DNA of 9,627 bases from Burkholderiales bacterium (GTDB lineage Bacteria; Pseudomonadota; Gammaproteobacteria; Burkholderiales; Chitinimonadaceae). Where the stretch lies: positions 1 through 9,627 of the forward strand of contig JAFAKZ010000156.1 of the NCBI GenBank assembly GCA_019234745.1. The letters are read 5' to 3'. A program made the translations under genes and the position numbers. Under the pieces are notes generated by a model, which worked only from the letters and a program-made list of their open reading frames with translations, did no database searches and was not told the DNA's origin. The number at the start of each line of letters is the position of its first letter. Position 1 is the stretch's first letter. Positions 6,512 to 9,627 of the stretch are shown piece after piece.

Positions 6512-6542
6512 TTTACTTAAAGTTTACTTGAACTTGTATTCT
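6512..6542 (+). promoter_or_regulatory. SoxR-controlled promoter with SoxR box
   Basis: A -35 element TTTACT (6512-6517) and a -10 element TATTCT (6537-6542) are separated by exactly 19 bases, the overlong spacing typical of MerR-family promoters. The operator CTTAAAGTTTACTTGAAC (6516-6533) fills the spacer and matches the Escherichia coli soxS SoxR box CCTCAAGTTAACTTGAGG at 13 of 18 positions, including the central GTTxACTTGA. The flanks also match the soxS promoter (CGCTTTAC before the box). It points rightward to the 56-residue protein gene, with a predicted leader of about 44 bases. It lies in the gap divergent from soxR. Remembered consensus was used, not a matrix scan. Confidence 0.88.
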
Positions 6543-6578
6543 GGTTCCACTGCATGGATCAGGTTGCAGCGTCCAACC

Positions 6579-6585
6579 AGGAGGT
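6579..6585 (+). promoter_or_regulatory. Strong ribosome binding site that sets the small-protein start
   Basis: AGGAGGT, a near-perfect Shine-Dalgarno sequence, stands 7 bases before the ATG at 6593. An in-frame ATG at 6554 lies only about five bases past the predicted transcription start and has no such site, so 6593 is the start. Confidence 0.85.
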
Positions 6586-6592
6586 ATGCGAA

Positions 6593-6763
6593 ATGGCACA
6601 ATTGCTGAAGCAGTGGATGAATCGGGTACATAAGAGCGAAGCGCAAAGCTGCCAGGAACCCTGCCGTAGCCAATCGGCGGATTGCGACAATATCCCGCTG
6701 AGAGGGCAGGCGGAGACGATGCGGCAGGTGCTGATGCAGATAAACCAGCTTCGGCATTTTTGA
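6593..6763 (+). CDS. Small three-cysteine protein in the SoxR operon, unrecognised
   Basis: I do not recognise this 56-residue protein. It begins MAQLLKQWMNRVHKSE, is rich in Gln, polar and probably soluble, has no signal peptide or membrane segment, and carries three cysteines at 20, 24 and 31 (CX3CX6C) in a central SCQEPCRSQSADCD stretch flanked by two likely helices (2-18 and about 36-52). It is supported as a real gene by a near-perfect AGGAGGT site 7 bases upstream, its position as the first gene after a SoxR promoter, and sensible codon use. The MFS transporter gene starts about 33 bases after its stop, so the two are almost certainly one transcript. A redox- or metal-linked role is suggested by the cysteines and by SoxR control, but this is inference. 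It could instead be a leader peptide for the transporter. Confidence 0.75.
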   Translation: MAQLLKQWMNRVHKSEAQSCQEPCRSQSADCDNIPLRGQAETMRQVLMQINQLRHF

Positions 6764-6796
6764 GCGCAGTGGCGTCAGCTTGGCCAGGGAGTGAAG

Positions 6797-8020
6797 GTGA
6801 AATCGAACAATATGCTGGTATTTACCGCCTGCGCCGTCGGACTCTTGTCGACCGTCGGCGCGGCGCTGCCTTACCCGGTGCTGGCTCCCCTGTTTGCGGC
6901 GGGGCCGGCAACCGTGTTCAATCATTTCGCCGGCCTGCCGCCCAAGTTCCTGCTGAGCATGGCCATTGCCATCAATCCGATCGGCTTGCTGCTGGGATCC
7001 GCGCTGCTGGGCCCCTTGTCCGACCGTTACGGGCGGCGCCGCATGCTCTTGTTCACTACGCTATTCAGCGCCCTAGGTCATTTGGTTTCGGTGTGGGCCT
7101 TGCTGGCGGAAAACTATCTGCTGTTCCTGGTCGCACGTTTTCTTACCGGCCTGGCGGAAGGCAATGCCGCCGTCGCCCGTGCCATGCTGGCCGATGCGCT
7201 GGACGGCGAGGAGCGTACACGGGGCTTCGCCCTGCTCAACGGCGCCATCTACAGCGGCTGGTTGATTGGCCCCTTAATGGCGGGCGCCACTGTGCACTTT
7301 GGCAATAGCGTGCCCTTCGTGGTGGCGGCGGCCATCCTGGGGGCGACCTTTGTGCTGGGCGCCATCGTCTTCCCCGTGCAGGCGCCAACGCATACGAAAG
7401 GTGGCTTCTGGCACCACGTGAGCGAGCGCCACGCCTTTATGCTGCTCAAGCACAAGTCCCTGCGCGAGCTGTTTTTCATCCAGCTTGCCTACACCCTGGG
7501 CGTCACGGCCTTCTACGAGTTCTACCCGCTATGGTGCGTGGAGTTCGCGCATCTCAACGCTGTCGGCATCGCCGTCGTCACGGCCGCGCTCTGCGGGGTG
7601 ATGACGGGCACCTCTGCCCTGATGGGGCGCGGCATCGGGCCGGCGGTGGGCGAGCGCCATTTGAGGTTATTGGCCATTGGGACGGCAAGCTGCATTGCGC
7701 TCAATGCGCTGGGCGGGCCGATTGCCGGCATGGTCGGCCTGGTGATCTTTGGCGTGCCCAATGCGCTCTACAACGCGGTGCTGCCCGTGTATTGCTCGGA
7801 GCGTTTCGCCGAGCATGGGCAGGGCGCGGTGATGGGCCTGATCTCTGCCATCTTCTGCGTGGCAAATGTGCTGGTCGCGCTCGTCGGCGCGGGAGTTACC
7901 TTGATCGATACGCGCTTGATTCTGCTGCTGGGTGCTACTGCCACGGCATGGGCCGCGTGGCGGATTGCGCACTGGGTTGGGCGTATGCCGCGCGGGGTGG
8001 TTGAGGGTGCGCAGGCCTAA
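6797..8020 (+). CDS. MFS transporter, probable SoxR-controlled efflux pump
   Basis: An inner-membrane major facilitator of about 407 residues with around 12 hydrophobic helices, six on each side of a polar central loop (about residues 197-224). Loop 2-3 has the MFS motif A, GPLSDRYGRRR (72-82). The fifth helix has a GAIYSGWLIGPLMAG stretch like the antiporter motif C of drug exporters, which favours proton-coupled efflux. The start is uncertain. GTG at 6797 is taken because AGGGAG lies 5 bases upstream; a GTG at 6791 and an ATG at 6812 are in the same frame. It follows the 56-residue protein in one transcription unit driven by the SoxR promoter. In Pseudomonas aeruginosa the small SoxR regulon also includes an MFS pump, so export of redox-active compounds such as phenazines or quinones is likely. 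The actual substrate is unknown. Confidence 0.92.
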   Translation: MKSNNMLVFTACAVGLLSTVGAALPYPVLAPLFAAGPATVFNHFAGLPPKFLLSMAIAINPIGLLLGSALLGPLSDRYGRRRMLLFTTLFSALGHLVSVWALLAENYLLFLVARFLTGLAEGNAAVARAMLADALDGEERTRGFALLNGAIYSGWLIGPLMAGATVHFGNSVPFVVAAAILGATFVLGAIVFPVQAPTHTKGGFWHHVSERHAFMLLKHKSLRELFFIQLAYTLGVTAFYEFYPLWCVEFAHLNAVGIAVVTAALCGVMTGTSALMGRGIGPAVGERHLRLLAIGTASCIALNALGGPIAGMVGLVIFGVPNALYNAVLPVYCSERFAEHGQGAVMGLISAIFCVANVLVALVGAGVTLIDTRLILLLGATATAWAAWRIAHWVGRMPRGVVEGAQA

Positions 8021-8027
8021 TGGTTTT

Positions 8028-8188
8028 GTAGGTCGGAAAAGCGAAGCGCCTTCCGACGCATGGAGTGCCAACTTGCTGCATTGTAGGTGGGTCTATAAGC
8101 CGCACCTGCGTACAGCCGAGCAATTCCAATTCGTGTAGCACTTACAACGATTCCATGCGTCGGAAGGCGCTTCGCTTTTCCGACCTAC
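8028..8188. repeat. REP-type element: perfect 37-bp inverted repeat with a degenerate third unit inside
   Basis: The 37 bases at 8028-8064 (starting GTAGGTCGGAAAAGCG) recur as an exact reverse complement at 8152-8188, 87 bases apart. Each arm begins with GTAG and contains its own hairpin (GTCGGAA pairing with TTCCGAC). Between the arms a third, imperfect GTAG-headed hairpin is visible at 8083-8107 (AGGTG pairing with CACCT). This is the layout of a composite REP/BIME. The core sequence differs from the pair at 1926-2010, so two REP families are present. It separates the MFS gene (stop at 8020) from the convergent yaaA gene (stop at 8207) and could form a large stem that ends transcription from both sides. 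Confidence 0.85.
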
Positions 8189-8206
8189 GGACGACGTTTT
8201 GCGTTT

Positions 8207-8986
8207 CTACGCCGGCACCGCATCGCGCCGGAACACATAGCGGTTCTCATCGCTCGCATCGGGCGCAAAACGATAGCCTTCCACGTCGAAGTCGCGTAGC
8301 TGCTCCGGCTGCGAGAGGCGCTTGGTCAGCGCGTAGCGCGCCATCAAACCGCGTGCCCGCTTTGCGTAGAAGCTGATGATCTTGTAGCGGCCGTTCTTCA
8401 GGTCTTCGAAGCTGCACTCCACCAGGCGTGCCTTGAGCTTCTTCGGCTTCACGGCCTTGAAATATTCATCGGATGCCAGATTCACGAGCACCGGCTCGGC
8501 GAACTTGGCCAGCTCCGTATTGAGCGATTCCGTCAGCGTATCGCCCCAGAAGTCGTACAGATTGCGCCCCTTGGCGTGTGCCAGCCGCGTGCCCATCTCC
8601 AGACGGTAGGGCTGCATGCGGTCGAGCGGGCGCAGTACGCCGTAGAGGCCGGAGAGGATACGCAGGCGCGCTTGCGCGTGGTCGAGGCTGTCCGCATCCA
8701 GCGAGCGCGCATCCAGCCCCTCGTATACGTCACCCATAAAGGCCAGCACGGCCTGCTTGCTGTTCGTCTTGGTGAACTTCGGCCGCCAGGCCTGGTAGCG
8801 GCTCACATTGAGCACGGACAGCGGTTCCGACAAATCCATCAGGCTGGCGATATCGGCCGGTGTCTTCTGCTTGAGGATGTCGATCAGCTCGGCCGATTGT
8901 TCCGTGAAGCGCGGCAGGGTATAGCGCTCGGTCGTGGCGGGCGTGTCGAAATCGAGGGTCTTGGCGGGGGAGATGACGAACAGCAT
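8207..8986 (-). CDS. yaaA: Peroxide stress protein YaaA (DUF328/UPF0246)
   Basis: YaaA lowers the damage caused by hydrogen peroxide, in Escherichia coli by limiting free intracellular iron under OxyR control; the fold can bind DNA. The 259-residue length is typical. Conserved blocks in order are MLFVISPAKTLDFDTP (1-16), the LAFMGDVYEGL stretch (81-91), LSGLYGVLRPLDRMQPYRLE (111-130) followed by MGTRL, NLYDFWGD (142-149), NLASDEYFKAVKPKKL (169-184) and KIISFYAKRARGLMARY (202-218). The ATG at 8986 is taken because family members start with this ISPAKT strand, though no Shine-Dalgarno sequence is evident. The gene converges on the MFS gene across the REP pair and is divergent from the HD-GYP gene. 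Whether OxyR controls it here cannot be told. Confidence 0.96.
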   Translation of the reverse strand: MLFVISPAKTLDFDTPATTERYTLPRFTEQSAELIDILKQKTPADIASLMDLSEPLSVLNVSRYQAWRPKFTKTNSKQAVLAFMGDVYEGLDARSLDADSLDHAQARLRILSGLYGVLRPLDRMQPYRLEMGTRLAHAKGRNLYDFWGDTLTESLNTELAKFAEPVLVNLASDEYFKAVKPKKLKARLVECSFEDLKNGRYKIISFYAKRARGLMARYALTKRLSQPEQLRDFDVEGYRFAPDASDENRYVFRRDAVPA

Positions 8987-9048
8987 GGCGGGGCAATCAG
9001 GTAGCTCTGGCGAGGCAAGATTTTAGCCTTTTCTGGATGGCAAGCGGC

Positions 9049-9054
9049 TATATT
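9049..9054 (+). promoter_or_regulatory. Possible -10 element upstream of the HD-GYP gene
   Basis: TATATT lies about 77 bases upstream of the HD-GYP ATG, in the 144-base gap divergent from yaaA. No matching -35 element is clear at 16-18 bases, so this is weak. No other signal was seen in the gap. Confidence 0.25.
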
Positions 9055-9130
9055 CAGCGGGAAGCGTCGGGCGTCAGATTTGCCGCTGCCGGCCGACCAA
9101 GGCACACAGACACGTTCCGGAGGATTTCCC

Positions 9131-9627
9131 ATGCCTGCCCTACCCAAGCCCGACCTGGTCCAGCCCCTGCTCAAGAGCCTCTACCTGATGGCCTCGTTGG
9201 TCGAAGCGCGCGACCCATATACGGGCGGCCACCTGTGGCGGGTGTCGCAGTTCTCCCGCCTGTTGGCCGTGGACATGAATATGTCGGAATCCGATGTGGC
9301 GCGAATCACCCTGGGCGGCTTTCTGCACGACCTGGGCAAGATCGGCGTGCCGGACGCCGTCCTGAACAAGGCGGGCAAGCTGACGGACGAAGAGTACGCC
9401 ATCATCAAGACCCACCCGGAAATCGGCGCGCGCCTGCTGTCAGGGCATCCGCTCGGCGTGCTGGTGCATGCGGCGGTGGCGCAGCATCACGAGACGCCGG
9501 ACGGCCGTGGCTATCCGGGTGGCCTGAAGGGCGACAAGATTCCGCTGGACGCGCGCATTGTGGGCCTGACCGACGCCTTCGACGCCATGACCAGCACGCG
9601 CCCCTACCGCGCCGGCATGCCGATCGA
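9131..9627 (+). CDS. HD-GYP domain protein (probable c-di-GMP phosphodiesterase), 3' end missing
   Basis: The first 165 residues of an HD-GYP domain protein; the family breaks down cyclic di-GMP and so controls motility and biofilm. The metal-binding HD pair is His66-Asp67 in FLHDLGKIGVPD (64-75), with His95 in KTHPEIGARLL, His119-His120 in QHHETPDGRGYPGG (118-131, containing the GYP motif), and Asp148 in RIVGLTDAFDAMTS (142-155). All metal-site residues visible so far are kept. The catalytic domain begins almost at the N-terminus, so no receiver, PAS or membrane sensor lies before it; any partner domain would have to be C-terminal, beyond the window. GGAGGA stands 6 bases before the ATG at 9131, fixing the start. 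It is divergent from yaaA. Confidence 0.94.
   Translation, partial: MPALPKPDLVQPLLKSLYLMASLVEARDPYTGGHLWRVSQFSRLLAVDMNMSESDVARITLGGFLHDLGKIGVPDAVLNKAGKLTDEEYAIIKTHPEIGARLLSGHPLGVLVHAAVAQHHETPDGRGYPGGLKGDKIPLDARIVGLTDAFDAMTSTRPYRAGMPI

Noticed and set aside
6682..7308. 208-residue plus-strand frame spanning the small protein and MFS genes
   Set aside because: Overlaps two supported genes in another frame; no domain recognised.

Overview
The window is GC-rich (roughly 60% by eye), gene-dense bacterial DNA. Gene content and order point to a proteobacterium, most likely a betaproteobacterium (Neisseriales or Burkholderiales type). The evidence is the order pcnB-folK-deoxynucleoside kinase-panB on one strand, a SoxR regulator with an efflux pump, YaaA, and dispersed REP-type palindromes that begin with GTAG. 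The taxon is an inference; there is no rRNA or other decisive marker.

Left part (1-4976, all on the minus strand, so read right to left): pcnB (poly(A) polymerase) overlaps folK (pterin pyrophosphokinase, GTG start) by 4 bases. A deoxynucleoside kinase follows. Then come three accessory genes: a 97-residue three-helix membrane protein, a DUF3052 protein and a DinB-family protein. Last is panB (pantothenate synthesis), cut by the window edge. The accessory genes separate the kinase from panB. A REP inverted pair lies between the membrane protein and the DUF3052 gene.

Middle part (5076-8020): a PhzF-family enzyme on the plus strand converges on soxR. Upstream of soxR is the most informative stretch of the window. 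It is a MerR-type promoter with an 18-bp SoxR operator in a 19-bp spacer, reading rightward into a previously unnamed 56-residue, three-cysteine small protein and then a 12-helix MFS transporter. The layout implies that redox-active compounds oxidise SoxR, which then switches on the small protein and the pump together.

Right part (8028-9627): a perfect 37-bp inverted repeat (REP pair) separates the MFS gene from the convergent yaaA gene (peroxide stress). An HD-GYP phosphodiesterase gene, divergent from yaaA, runs off the right edge.

No tRNA, rRNA, CRISPR array, integrase or transposase gene was seen. The best candidate for something undescribed is the small cysteine protein at 6593-6763 under SoxR control.
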